DNA of 12,392 nt from an uncultured Bacilli bacterium (lineage in GTDB: Bacteria; Bacillota_I; Bacilli_A; RF39; UBA660): NCBI GenBank assembly GCA_934133155.1, contig CAKPAT010000030.1, positions 1-12,392 of the forward strand, written 5' to 3'. The notes under the pieces were generated by a model. That model was not told where the DNA came from and did no database searches. It saw nothing but the letters and a program-made list of their open reading frames with translations. A program made the position numbers and the translations under genes. Shown in pieces: positions 1 through 5,673 of this stretch (positions are counted from its first letter, which is position 1; each line of letters starts with the position of its first letter).

Positions 1-9
1 TTCAAGCAT
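1..9 (-). CDS. ileS: Start of isoleucyl-tRNA synthetase (partial, first three codons Met-Leu-Glu)
   Basis: Only ATG CTT GAA is inside the window, so the product is inferred from context. An AGGTGAT ribosome site lies 3 nt upstream of the ATG, the same geometry as at yqzL. The gene follows a T-box leader whose specifier is AUC (Ile) and whose acceptor-pairing bulge is UGGU, matching the A discriminator of tRNA-Ile. In Bacillus, ileS directly follows divIVA, as here. IleRS charges tRNA-Ile in the cytoplasm. Confidence 0.75.
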
Positions 10-60
10 ATTATCACCTACTTAAATTTATGCTTTTTTATTTAAAAATTCCTAAAATTA

Positions 61-90
61 AACCCCCTCCTTAGTTATAAGGACGAGGTT
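61..90 (-). terminator. Terminator of the ileS T-box
   Basis: On the minus strand a 13-position stem (AACCTCGTCCTTA paired with TAAGGAGGGGGTT, one G-G mismatch) with a UAAC loop is followed by TTTTAATTTT. Its 5' arm includes the GTCCTT that closes the antiterminator, so the two structures exclude each other, as expected for a T-box. Confidence 0.88.
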
Positions 91-270
91 ATGCGCGGTA
101 CCACCTTATTTTATATAATAAAATATACGACTTGATACTATAACGCGTTACCGTCCTTTCTTACTATTTTCAGAAAGGAACATCAAGAGTGATTTGTATA
201 ATGTCAGTTTATTAGCTTCCACCGCGCACTAACTCTCTTTAAAACTTTATTTTATACCGTCTCTATCATT
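61..270 (-). promoter_or_regulatory. T-box riboswitch, isoleucine-specific, leader of ileS
   Basis: This leader RNA reads uncharged tRNA-Ile and controls termination before ileS. Reading down the minus strand: the Stem I 5' side begins just after the divIVA stop; AGAGAG opens the distal part at about 238; the specifier AUC lies at 193-191 in the context CAA-AUC-ACUCUU; Stem II arms TCCTTTCT/AGAAAGGA surround 150-180; an AT-only Stem III lies around 107-130; the antiterminator at 107-79 contains the T-box AAGGTGGTACCGCG and closes with GTCCTT. The competing terminator follows at 90-61. The UGGU bulge fits the ACCA end of tRNA-Ile. All expected blocks are present, so it looks like a complete transcriptional T-box. 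It lies between divIVA and ileS, so read-through from the sepF promoter could supply the RNA; I saw no convincing separate promoter. Confidence 0.92.
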
Positions 271-274
271 TGTT

Positions 275-754
275 TTATATGTCTATTTTGTCTATATCAT
301 CGATTATTTCTAGTTGGGATTCAACGATGTTTTTTAATCTTCTTTTTAATACCGTGATGTTTCTTTTCATCATCATGGCGTCATTTTCGATTTTTTCTGC
401 TCTAATTAAAGCTTCGTTTACTATTCTACTGGCGTTTTTCTTAGCATCATCAAGCATTATTTCGCTTTCTTTGTGAGCAGCGAGTTTCAGACTATCAGAT
501 GTTTTTTGGGCCATTAGTATGGCTTTATTTAGTGAGCTTTCCATTCTTTCGTAATCAGAAAGTTTGGTTTTAAGGGTGTCTGTTTCTTCTATTTTTGCTT
601 CAAGGTTTTTGATTTGTTCGTCTTTTTCTTTTAGTAAGGTGTTTTTTTGGTTAATTTCTTCAACCATTGCTTCGACTTTACTAATTACTTCATCTAGAAA
701 GGCATTTACCTCTTCTGGGTCGTAGCCTCTTAGTGTCCTTCCAAATTTTTCCAT
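275..754 (-). CDS. divIVA: DivIVA-like cell-division/polarity coiled-coil protein
   Basis: DivIVA binds negatively curved membrane at septa and poles and recruits division and polarity factors. The N-terminal signature LRGYDPEEVNAFLDEV (residues 8-23) is the conserved DivIVA membrane-binding motif, followed by heptad-rich coiled coil from about residue 25 to 145. The 159 aa length fits the family. The start is supported by AAAGGGTGAG five nt upstream of the ATG. The N-terminus is short: Bacillus DivIVA has about nine more residues before this motif, and the position of the membrane-inserting Phe17 is occupied by Leu8. The gene follows sepF by 23 nt and precedes the ileS T-box, the Bacillus order sepF-(ylmG-ylmH)-divIVA-ileS with ylmG and ylmH missing. 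A paralogue such as GpsB is less likely given this neighbourhood. Confidence 0.9.
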   Translation of the reverse strand: MEKFGRTLRGYDPEEVNAFLDEVISKVEAMVEEINQKNTLLKEKDEQIKNLEAKIEETDTLKTKLSDYERMESSLNKAILMAQKTSDSLKLAAHKESEIMLDDAKKNASRIVNEALIRAEKIENDAMMMKRNITVLKRRLKNIVESQLEIIDDIDKIDI

Positions 755-777
755 ATTTTCTCACCCTTTATATTTTT

Positions 778-1185
778 TTACCATTCAATGTTTATGTCGT
801 CGTTGTCGTGTATTCCTTTTCCCTCTGTTTCGCCAGTGATTTTTCCTTGCACACTGATGTTGTTAGGTGTGCATAAGAATATTCCACCGCCTATCTTTTG
901 CAAATCTCCGCCAATAGCATATATCGTTCCGCTTAAAAAGTCAACAATTCTTTTTGCTTGTTCAGGGGTAACTCTTTTTAAGTTAACGATTACTGTGTTT
1001 CTTTTTTTTAAGTGATCGGCTATTTGTTGAGATTCAGAGTATGCTCTTGGCTCTAAGAGGATCATTTTTGCACCGCCATCTTCTTTTAGTGCCTCGGCAT
1101 TTTTTAAATAATATTGATTTGATTCATTTGGTTCGGTGAAAATATCTTCTTCCTCTTCTCCTATTATTTTCTTTATTAAACCCAT
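778..1185 (-). CDS. sepF: SepF, FtsZ-associated cell-division protein
   Basis: SepF anchors and bundles FtsZ at the septal membrane in Gram-positive bacteria, partly replacing FtsA. The 135 aa protein has a short amphipathic N-terminus (MGLIKKIIG) fitted for membrane binding, an acidic linker (about residues 10-30), and the conserved SepF core from about 38 to 112, including KMILLEPRAYSESQQIADHL, the TPEQAKRIVDFLSGTIYAIGG segment that forms the FtsZ-binding and dimer region, and the IFLCTPNNISV strand. A perfect TTAAGGAGG ribosome site lies 5 nt before the ATG, so the start is secure. It is the first gene of the sepF-divIVA-ileS unit and is divergent from the amidase gene. Confidence 0.95.
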   Translation of the reverse strand: MGLIKKIIGEEEEDIFTEPNESNQYYLKNAEALKEDGGAKMILLEPRAYSESQQIADHLKKRNTVIVNLKRVTPEQAKRIVDFLSGTIYAIGGDLQKIGGGIFLCTPNNISVQGKITGETEGKGIHDNDDINIEW

Positions 1186-1216
1186 GTTTATCCTCCTTAA
1201 TTTGTAACTACATTTT

Positions 1217-1245
1217 ATTTTACCATAGTTTAGTAGAAAATTAAA
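1217..1245 (-). promoter_or_regulatory. Candidate promoter of sepF
   Basis: On the minus strand an extended -10 TGGTAAAAT sits at 1225-1217, giving a start near 1210, about 25 nt before the sepF ATG. The -35 position (1245-1240, TTTAAT) is weak, so the extended TG element is the main evidence. Confidence 0.45.
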
Positions 1246-1295
1246 TGATTTTTAAAAATTTGATTTTTTTTTACTTTGTTTGACGTTTTTTTACT

Positions 1296-1323
1296 TTATT
1301 GTTTTTCTTTTATGATTTATAAT
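1296..1323 (+). promoter_or_regulatory. Candidate promoter of the amidase gene
   Basis: A TATAAT lies at 1318-1323 with TTATTG 16 nt upstream (1296-1301). An overlapping TATGAT at 1311-1316 would give a start near 1323 and leave the ribosome site AAAGGAAG (1329-1336) fully inside the transcript. Either element gives a very short 5' leader. The divergent spacer with sepF is about 160 bp. Confidence 0.4.
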
Positions 1324-1344
1324 ATTTTAAAGGAAGTTGGTTTT

Positions 1345-2628
1345 ATGAAGAAGAAAAAGAAAAAGAAGAAGTTTCATTTTTTTAAATTTTTGATTTTTTT
1401 GATTTTTATTGGTGGTGTCTCTTTTGGATTATTTTATTTTAAGGAAAGTAAAAGTTTTTTAGAGGATGTTTCTAAGGATGATTTTGCAACCTTGAGCTAT
1501 TACGCAATTTATGGCACGCATTTAAATTTAAAGGGGAATTTTGATTTAGCAGACTCTTCTACTTTGGTTTTGACGGACGGGAAAAATGAATACCCCATTG
1601 ATTTAGAAGTTTCGGGTGATTATTTTGAAACCAGTGATTTGATTAATGGGGGCATTAATTTGGAAAAACTTAGTTTGGGAAATTTTTATTTGCTTTTTAA
1701 GCATGAAAAGGACGACAGTATTCAGTATTATTCTTTGAAAAATGAAACTGATTATGGAAATTTAACTTATTATTCTTTGACTAAAAATGGGAAAAATAAT
1801 AAGATTGATTTTAAATTTAAAGGTGATTTTTTAAATGTTTTGGTAAAGGAAAGTAGTCTTCCATCAGATGTCTATGATATTACGATTGATCCTGGGCATG
1901 ATGCAAATGACTCTGGTATGATGGTGTGCTTAGGTGGCGAGCTACCAAGTGCTTCTGGTAAGTGTAAAAATGGAACTTTATATAAGGAAGCTGATTTGAA
2001 TTTAGCTTTGGCTTTAGAGGTTAAAAAGAATTTAGAAGACTTAGGTTATAAGGTAATTATGACTAGAAATAATGAAAAAGATACAGTTTGTACGTACTGT
2101 AGTATGGGTAGTGCAACTATGGCTAATGATACTAAGTCTAAATTTAATTTGGCTTTACATCATAATTCTACTGGTGTTGTTGGAGCAAAATCACATGGTT
2201 TAGAGGTTTATGTGGCGAATGACATTGATTTTGATTTAGCTAATTTATTTAGTGAAAATATTGTTAAGTATGCGAATACTTCTGTTTCTTTAAAGAAAGA
2301 TTTTTTGGTTAGTAATGGTATTTATCAAAGGTTTTTTACGAAAAAAGAAATTGATGAAAGTGATGAAAAGTTTCCTTTAAAAACGCCTTCCACGATTTAT
2401 TATTATGCGGTAAGAGAAGTTGGCGGTATTTCTACTCATGCTTATAATGATGGTAGGTACTCTAAGTATCCGAAAAATGAGCATTATAATTCTAATAATA
2501 CGGCGGAGTCATATTTACTTGAACTTGGTTATATGGATAATAAAAGTGATTTAAATAATATTTTAAGTAATAGAAGTGGTTATGCGAAAGGGATAAGTGA
2601 GGCTTTGAGGATTTATTTAAGTGAGTGA
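1345..2628 (+). CDS. Membrane-anchored N-acetylmuramoyl-L-alanine amidase (Amidase_3 family)
   Basis: This enzyme cleaves the amide bond between N-acetylmuramic acid and L-Ala in peptidoglycan, outside the membrane. I choose the ATG at 1345 (427 aa): AAAGGAAG lies 8 nt upstream, and the protein opens with Met plus eight Lys, then a single hydrophobic segment (about 10-32), a typical type II signal anchor. Residues about 40-170 form an unrecognised ectodomain. The catalytic domain follows: DPGHD with zinc ligand His185, Glu215 in LYKEADLNL, His272 in LALHHNS and the catalytic Glu393 in YLLELGYMDN. A Ser/Gly-rich insertion separates the first two ligands, and four Cys (195, 207, 249, 252) could form disulfides. 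It is the only plus-strand gene here, flanked by mgtC (convergent) and sepF (divergent). An in-frame TTG at 1276 adds 23 residues without a ribosome site. Confidence 0.88.
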   Translation: MKKKKKKKKFHFFKFLIFLIFIGGVSFGLFYFKESKSFLEDVSKDDFATLSYYAIYGTHLNLKGNFDLADSSTLVLTDGKNEYPIDLEVSGDYFETSDLINGGINLEKLSLGNFYLLFKHEKDDSIQYYSLKNETDYGNLTYYSLTKNGKNNKIDFKFKGDFLNVLVKESSLPSDVYDITIDPGHDANDSGMMVCLGGELPSASGKCKNGTLYKEADLNLALALEVKKNLEDLGYKVIMTRNNEKDTVCTYCSMGSATMANDTKSKFNLALHHNSTGVVGAKSHGLEVYVANDIDFDLANLFSENIVKYANTSVSLKKDFLVSNGIYQRFFTKKEIDESDEKFPLKTPSTIYYYAVREVGGISTHAYNDGRYSKYPKNEHYNSNNTAESYLLELGYMDNKSDLNNILSNRSGYAKGISEALRIYLSE

Positions 2629-3222
2629 TGTCTCACTTTTTTGATAAGTGATTTTTTTTGATTTAGTTGTTAGATAGTTTATAATATTTTTTATTTTATC
2701 TGTTTCTATTTTGGCGGTTATTTGGTTATGGTTTATTTTTAGACTATTGATTTCTGAATTGTTTTCTAGGTATTTTAATGTTTCTTTGATTTCTTTTGTG
2801 TTTATTTTTATGATATATTTTTCTTTGGTTTGATTTATGAATTTTTTGGTAAATACTCTTAAAAAAATATTTGATATTAGTATTAATAAACTTCCAATTA
2901 TAGCTTCTTTTAGTAATCCATATGCGCTTAAAATGCTTGTGGCAGCACTACACCATAATGTGGCGGCGGTATTTAATCCATGAATATTGGCGCCGTCTTT
3001 TAATATGACGCCTGCTCCTAAAAAGCCAAGACCGGTTATAACTTGACTGGCAGTTCTTAAGTCCCCTCCTTTTTTGATGTCTAAATAGGCAAATAGAAAT
3101 GCACCTAGACATACTAATATATTTGTCCTTATACCGGCGGATCTTTTACGCCACTGTCTTTCTAGGCCGATTAGGGCGCTTAAAAATAATGCGATACTTA
3201 TCTTTATTATGAATTCTTGCAT
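2617..3222 (-). CDS. MgtC/SapB family membrane protein
   Basis: MgtC/SapB proteins are small inner-membrane proteins linked to magnesium homeostasis and, in some pathogens, modulation of ATP synthase; the role of this one is not known. The family core is clear: GLERQWRKRSAGIRTNILVCLGA (about residues 19-41), then the glycine-rich ITGLGFLGAGVI (about 62-73) and HGLNTAATLWCSAA (about 81-94). Four to five hydrophobic segments fill residues 1-125 and a soluble, Lys/Asn-rich, ACT-like C-terminal domain covers about 130-201. The start fits the family alignment, but no Shine-Dalgarno sequence precedes it; instead TATAAT ends 5 nt before the ATG, suggesting a leaderless transcript. It lies 28 nt after glyS, behind a hairpin, and its last codons overlap the convergent amidase gene by 12 bp. 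Confidence 0.88.
   Translation of the reverse strand: MQEFIIKISIALFLSALIGLERQWRKRSAGIRTNILVCLGAFLFAYLDIKKGGDLRTASQVITGLGFLGAGVILKDGANIHGLNTAATLWCSAATSILSAYGLLKEAIIGSLLILISNIFLRVFTKKFINQTKEKYIIKINTKEIKETLKYLENNSEINSLKINHNQITAKIETDKIKNIINYLTTKSKKITYQKSETSLT
2619..2642 (+). terminator. Terminator of the amidase gene, inside the 3' end of mgtC
   Basis: AAGTGAG (2619-2625), which overlaps the last amidase codons, pairs with CTCACTT (2632-2638) around a 6-nt loop containing the TGA stop. A T tract runs from 2637 to 2642. The same bases encode the final residues SETSLT of the convergent mgtC gene on the other strand. The minus-strand product is followed by AAATAAAT rather than a T run, so it is a weaker terminator in that direction. 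Confidence 0.75.
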
Positions 3223-3227
3223 ATTTT

Positions 3228-3233
3228 ATTATA
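3228..3233 (-). promoter_or_regulatory. Candidate -10 box for a leaderless mgtC transcript
   Basis: TATAAT at 3233-3228 is followed by five bases and then the mgtC ATG, so a start 6-7 nt downstream would fall on the start codon itself. No good -35 is visible (TCATAA at the expected place), so the assignment rests on the -10 and on the missing ribosome site. Confidence 0.35.
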
Positions 3234-3236
3234 TTT

Positions 3237-3263
3237 AAAAAGCATATTTTTTATGATATGCTT
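3237..3263 (-). terminator. Hairpin after glyS, probable terminator
   Basis: AAGCATAT (3263-3256) pairs perfectly with ATATGCTT (3247-3240) and is followed by a short TTTT. The 5' arm encodes part of the GlyS C-terminus. In the plus direction the same stem is followed by ATTTTTT, so it could also stop antisense transcription. The stem is AT-rich, hence moderate confidence. Confidence 0.5.
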
Positions 3264-4633
3264 ATTTTTTCATTTATATAGTTTTCTATTTCATCTATGT
3301 TTACTATATCTTGTTTCATGGTGTCTCTATTTCTGATCGTGACGGTGTTTTTTTCTAATGTGTCATCATCTACGGTTATACAAAATGGTGTTCCAGCAAT
3401 ATCCCCTCTTCTATATCTTTTACCGATGTTACCTGTTTCGTCATATGTTACCATGAATTTTTTTGATAGTTTTTGATAGATTTCTAAGGCTTTTTCGCTA
3501 TGTCTTTTTTTAACTAGTGGCAAAACTAATGCTTTATAAGGTGCGAGTGCTGGGTGAATAGACATAACCTCTCTTATTGATCCATCTTCTAGAGTTTCTT
3601 CTTTATAGGCATCTGTTATGACTGCTAGAAATAGTCTATCTACTCCGACTGATGGTTCGATAACGTATGGGATAAATCTTTCATTTGTTTCTGGATCTAG
3701 GTATGTTAAATCGGCTTTTGAGTGGTTGATGTGAGTTTTTAAGTCGTAGTCAGTTCTATCAGCTATACCCCATAATTCACCCCAGCCTTGTGGATAGTTA
3801 TATTCAATGTCGGTTGTGGCGTTGCTGTAAAAGACAAGTTCTTCTTTTGTGTGATCTCTATATCTTAAATTTTCTTCTTTAATGCCTATTTTTTTTAGAA
3901 AATCCATGCAGTAGGCACGCCAATAGTTAAATTCTTTTTCTTCTTCTTTTGGGTTATAAAAATATTCTAGTTCCATTTGTTCAAATTCTCTTTGACGGAA
4001 AATGAAGTTTCCTGGGGTTATTTCGTTTCTGAAGGCTTTTCCGATTTGGCCTATACCGAATGGTAATTTAGCACGCATACTTCTTTGAACATTGGCGTAG
4101 TTTACGAATATTCCCTGAGCTGTTTCGCCTCTTAAGTATATGGTGTTTTTTTTATCTTCGGTTACTCCCATGCTGGTTTCGAATAGTAGGTTAAACTGTC
4201 TGATGTTTGTGAAGTCGTGTCCACTACATTTTGGACATGGGATTTTATTTTCTTCGATGTATTTTTCTAATTTTTCGTTGCTCCAGCCATCACCGGTTTC
4301 AGCACCTTTACTAAATTCTTCAATTAATTTATCGGCTCTATGTCTTGTTTTGCATTTTTTGCAGTCGATTAGTGGGTCAGAAAAGCTGGCGACATGTCCT
4401 GAGGCTACCCATACTTCAGGGTTCATTAGTATTGCACTATCAAGACCGTAGTTATTTATTTTTTCTTCGATAAATTTTTGCCACCATGCTTTTTTGATGT
4501 TGTTTTTTAATTCTACTCCAAGTGGACCATAATCCCATGTATTGGCAAGTCCACCGTATATTTCTGATCCTTGAAATATGTATCCGTATTGTTTGCATAT
4601 GTTTACTAGTTTTTCCATTGTTATTTTTGTCAT
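3251..4633 (-). CDS. glyS: Glycyl-tRNA synthetase, single-chain dimeric type
   Basis: GlyRS attaches glycine to tRNA-Gly in the cytoplasm. This is the alpha2 class IIa enzyme (460 aa), as in mycoplasmas and staphylococci, not the GlyQ/GlyS alpha2beta2 type of Bacillus. Visible features: the N-terminal catalytic start [14 protein letters not shown] (about 26-39) with a Trp-Asp-Tyr motif; a four-Cys zinc insertion, C91/C94 and C133/C136; motif 2 around [21 protein letters not shown]; motif 3 [13 protein letters not shown]; and a C-terminal anticodon-binding domain from about 360 ([11 protein letters not shown]). AAGGAAG lies 6 nt before the ATG. The gene has its own promoter and T-box leader, and it follows recO as in Bacillus, where the era-recO cluster precedes the glycyl synthetase genes. 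Confidence 0.96.
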   Translation of the reverse strand: MTKITMEKLVNICKQYGYIFQGSEIYGGLANTWDYGPLGVELKNNIKKAWWQKFIEEKINNYGLDSAILMNPEVWVASGHVASFSDPLIDCKKCKTRHRADKLIEEFSKGAETGDGWSNEKLEKYIEENKIPCPKCSGHDFTNIRQFNLLFETSMGVTEDKKNTIYLRGETAQGIFVNYANVQRSMRAKLPFGIGQIGKAFRNEITPGNFIFRQREFEQMELEYFYNPKEEEKEFNYWRAYCMDFLKKIGIKEENLRYRDHTKEELVFYSNATTDIEYNYPQGWGELWGIADRTDYDLKTHINHSKADLTYLDPETNERFIPYVIEPSVGVDRLFLAVITDAYKEETLEDGSIREVMSIHPALAPYKALVLPLVKKRHSEKALEIYQKLSKKFMVTYDETGNIGKRYRRGDIAGTPFCITVDDDTLEKNTVTIRNRDTMKQDIVNIDEIENYINEKISIS

Positions 4634-4769
4634 TTTTATCTTCCTTCCTTAAACAAAAAGAGACTCTTTTAGTTTGTAAGGACGGTTTCCCGCGGTTCCA
4701 CCTTACTTATTCTTAAAGAATCTCTTTAAAATATATGGCTCGAGGTTTCCAAGCCTGTCATCGCCTTTC
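4634..4769 (-). promoter_or_regulatory. Short, Stem I-reduced T-box leader of glyS
   Basis: The antiterminator is intact at 4706-4676: GTAAGG and CCTTAC enclose the bulge TGGAACC and a GCGG-GAAA-CCGT helix. The bulge UGGA pairs with the UCCA end expected for tRNA-Gly. A Stem III-like ATTCT/AGAAT hairpin lies just upstream. From the predicted start (about 4769) to the antiterminator there are only about 63 nt. GGCGATGACAGG, resembling the usual 5' base of Stem I, runs straight into CTTGGAAACC, resembling the segment that normally follows Stem I; GGCTTG/CGAGCC form the only evident helix. No 3'-side specifier loop is visible, although GGC (a Gly codon) occurs at the very 5' end. The alternative hairpin (4681-4647) ends at the ribosome site with no T run after it, so control may be at translation. 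Confidence 0.8.
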
Positions 4770-4775
4770 ATTTTC

Positions 4776-4804
4776 ATTTTATATTTTTATTATTATTTTG
4801 TCAA
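4776..4804 (-). promoter_or_regulatory. Sigma-A promoter of glyS
   Basis: TTGACA (4804-4799), a 17-nt spacer and TAAAAT (4781-4776) give a predicted start at about 4769. The -35 box contains the TGA stop codon of recO, so glyS is transcribed independently of the upstream operon and the T-box leader cannot extend back into recO if this promoter is the one used. Confidence 0.78.
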
Positions 4805-5535
4805 TAGTTTATTTTGCTTAAATTTTTAAGAAAATCTTTATTTTTAAGATATAATCCGGTATATCTGGTGTAGTAATCATTTAGAAAATTATTTATTTCT
4901 TCTTCTATTTCTTTGCTTATAGATAGTTTGTTAATTTTGGATATGTCTAGATGGTAAAATAGTCTTATTAGTTTGATAACTTTTTCGGAGACTATTTTTT
5001 CGTTTTGATAACAATTTTGGCAAATAAAGCCGCCTTTATAACTTGATAGTGTAATTATGTGCACTTTTTTTCCGCATATGGCACATTCGTCTAATATAGG
5101 GGCAACGCCTAGGTAATATAGGTATTTTAGTTCAAGTATGTTCATTAAGGCTTTGGGGTTATAACCTTCTTCTATTTTTAAAAGGGTTTCTATTAGAAGT
5201 TTATATATGTTTGGATTATTATTTTGCTTATAGGTATTTTCTGATAGTTCTAGAAGGTATGAGGATATGCTTATTTTTTCTATATCTTTTTTGATTTTTT
5301 TAAAGTGATTTATTACGGTTACTTCTTTTAATATGGATAGTTTACCTTTTTTATAATATATGATAAAAAAACCATAGGTTAACTTGGTTGATGTGCTTCT
5401 AAATGGACTTTTAAGGCTATTTGCTCCTTTAGCCATGACACCGATTAATCCATGTGTTTTTGTTAATATGTTTAGTACTTTACTTGTTTCGCCATATTTG
5501 GTTTCGTTTACGATTATTCCTTCTACTTCTAGCAT
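4801..5535 (-). CDS. recO: DNA repair and recombination mediator RecO
   Basis: RecO loads RecA onto SSB-coated single strands together with RecR and anneals complementary strands. The 244 aa length is normal. The N-terminal OB fold (about 1-80) begins with the family pattern VEGIIVNETKYGETSKVLNILTKTHGLIGVMAKGA. A helical domain follows, then a four-Cys zinc finger at about 150-177, CAICGK then CQNC, as in the Bacillus and Deinococcus proteins. AAGGAAG lies 6 nt before the ATG, and the upstream yqzL stop is one base from this start, so the two are translationally coupled. The order era-yqzL-recO-glyS is the standard Firmicutes arrangement. Confidence 0.93.
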   Translation of the reverse strand: MLEVEGIIVNETKYGETSKVLNILTKTHGLIGVMAKGANSLKSPFRSTSTKLTYGFFIIYYKKGKLSILKEVTVINHFKKIKKDIEKISISSYLLELSENTYKQNNNPNIYKLLIETLLKIEEGYNPKALMNILELKYLYYLGVAPILDECAICGKKVHIITLSSYKGGFICQNCYQNEKIVSEKVIKLIRLFYHLDISKINKLSISKEIEEEINNFLNDYYTRYTGLYLKNKDFLKNLSKINY

Positions 5536-5536
5536 T

Positions 5537-5632
5537 TTAATCTTCCTTATTTTTTTTCTTTATTTCTTTATATTTTATGTAGTATTCTATTTTTCCTGTT
5601 TTTTCAAATAAATTCCATAATAGTTTTTGCAT
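5537..5632 (-). CDS. yqzL: YqzL-like mini-protein (31 aa) between era and recO
   Basis: A 31-codon ORF fills the gap between era and recO, with GAGGTGAT three nt before the ATG and its TAA one base from the recO ATG. The product reads MQKLLWNLFEKTGKIEYYIKYKEIKKKNKED. The pattern W-x-x-F-x-x-T-G-x-I-E-x-Y-x-x-x-K-E matches the YqzL family, which sits at exactly this place in Bacillus and has no known function. It is shorter than the roughly 45 aa I recall for YqzL, lacking the C-terminal tail. A hairpin ATCACC (5658-5653) with GGTGAT (5641-5636) could mask the ribosome site. Confidence 0.78.
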   Translation of the reverse strand: MQKLLWNLFEKTGKIEYYIKYKEIKKKNKED

Positions 5633-5673
5633 GTTATCACCTCTATTTATATGGTGATTATTTTTTGCATTTT

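Noticed and set aside
270-476. Plus-strand open frames opposite divIVA, sepF, glyS, recO, era, cdd, dgkA, yqfD and the AlbA_2 gene
   Set aside because: They lack ribosome sites and recognisable motifs, and each mirrors a well-supported gene on the minus strand.
1276-1344. N-terminal extension of the amidase from a TTG at 1276
   Set aside because: The stretch has no ribosome site, overlaps the promoter region, and the ATG at 1345 has AAAGGAAG and begins a typical Lys-rich signal anchor.
4801-4803. Mycoplasma-type code with TGA as Trp
   Set aside because: TGA ends recO, cdd, yqfD and the amidase at the expected lengths, and Trp residues are encoded by TGG.
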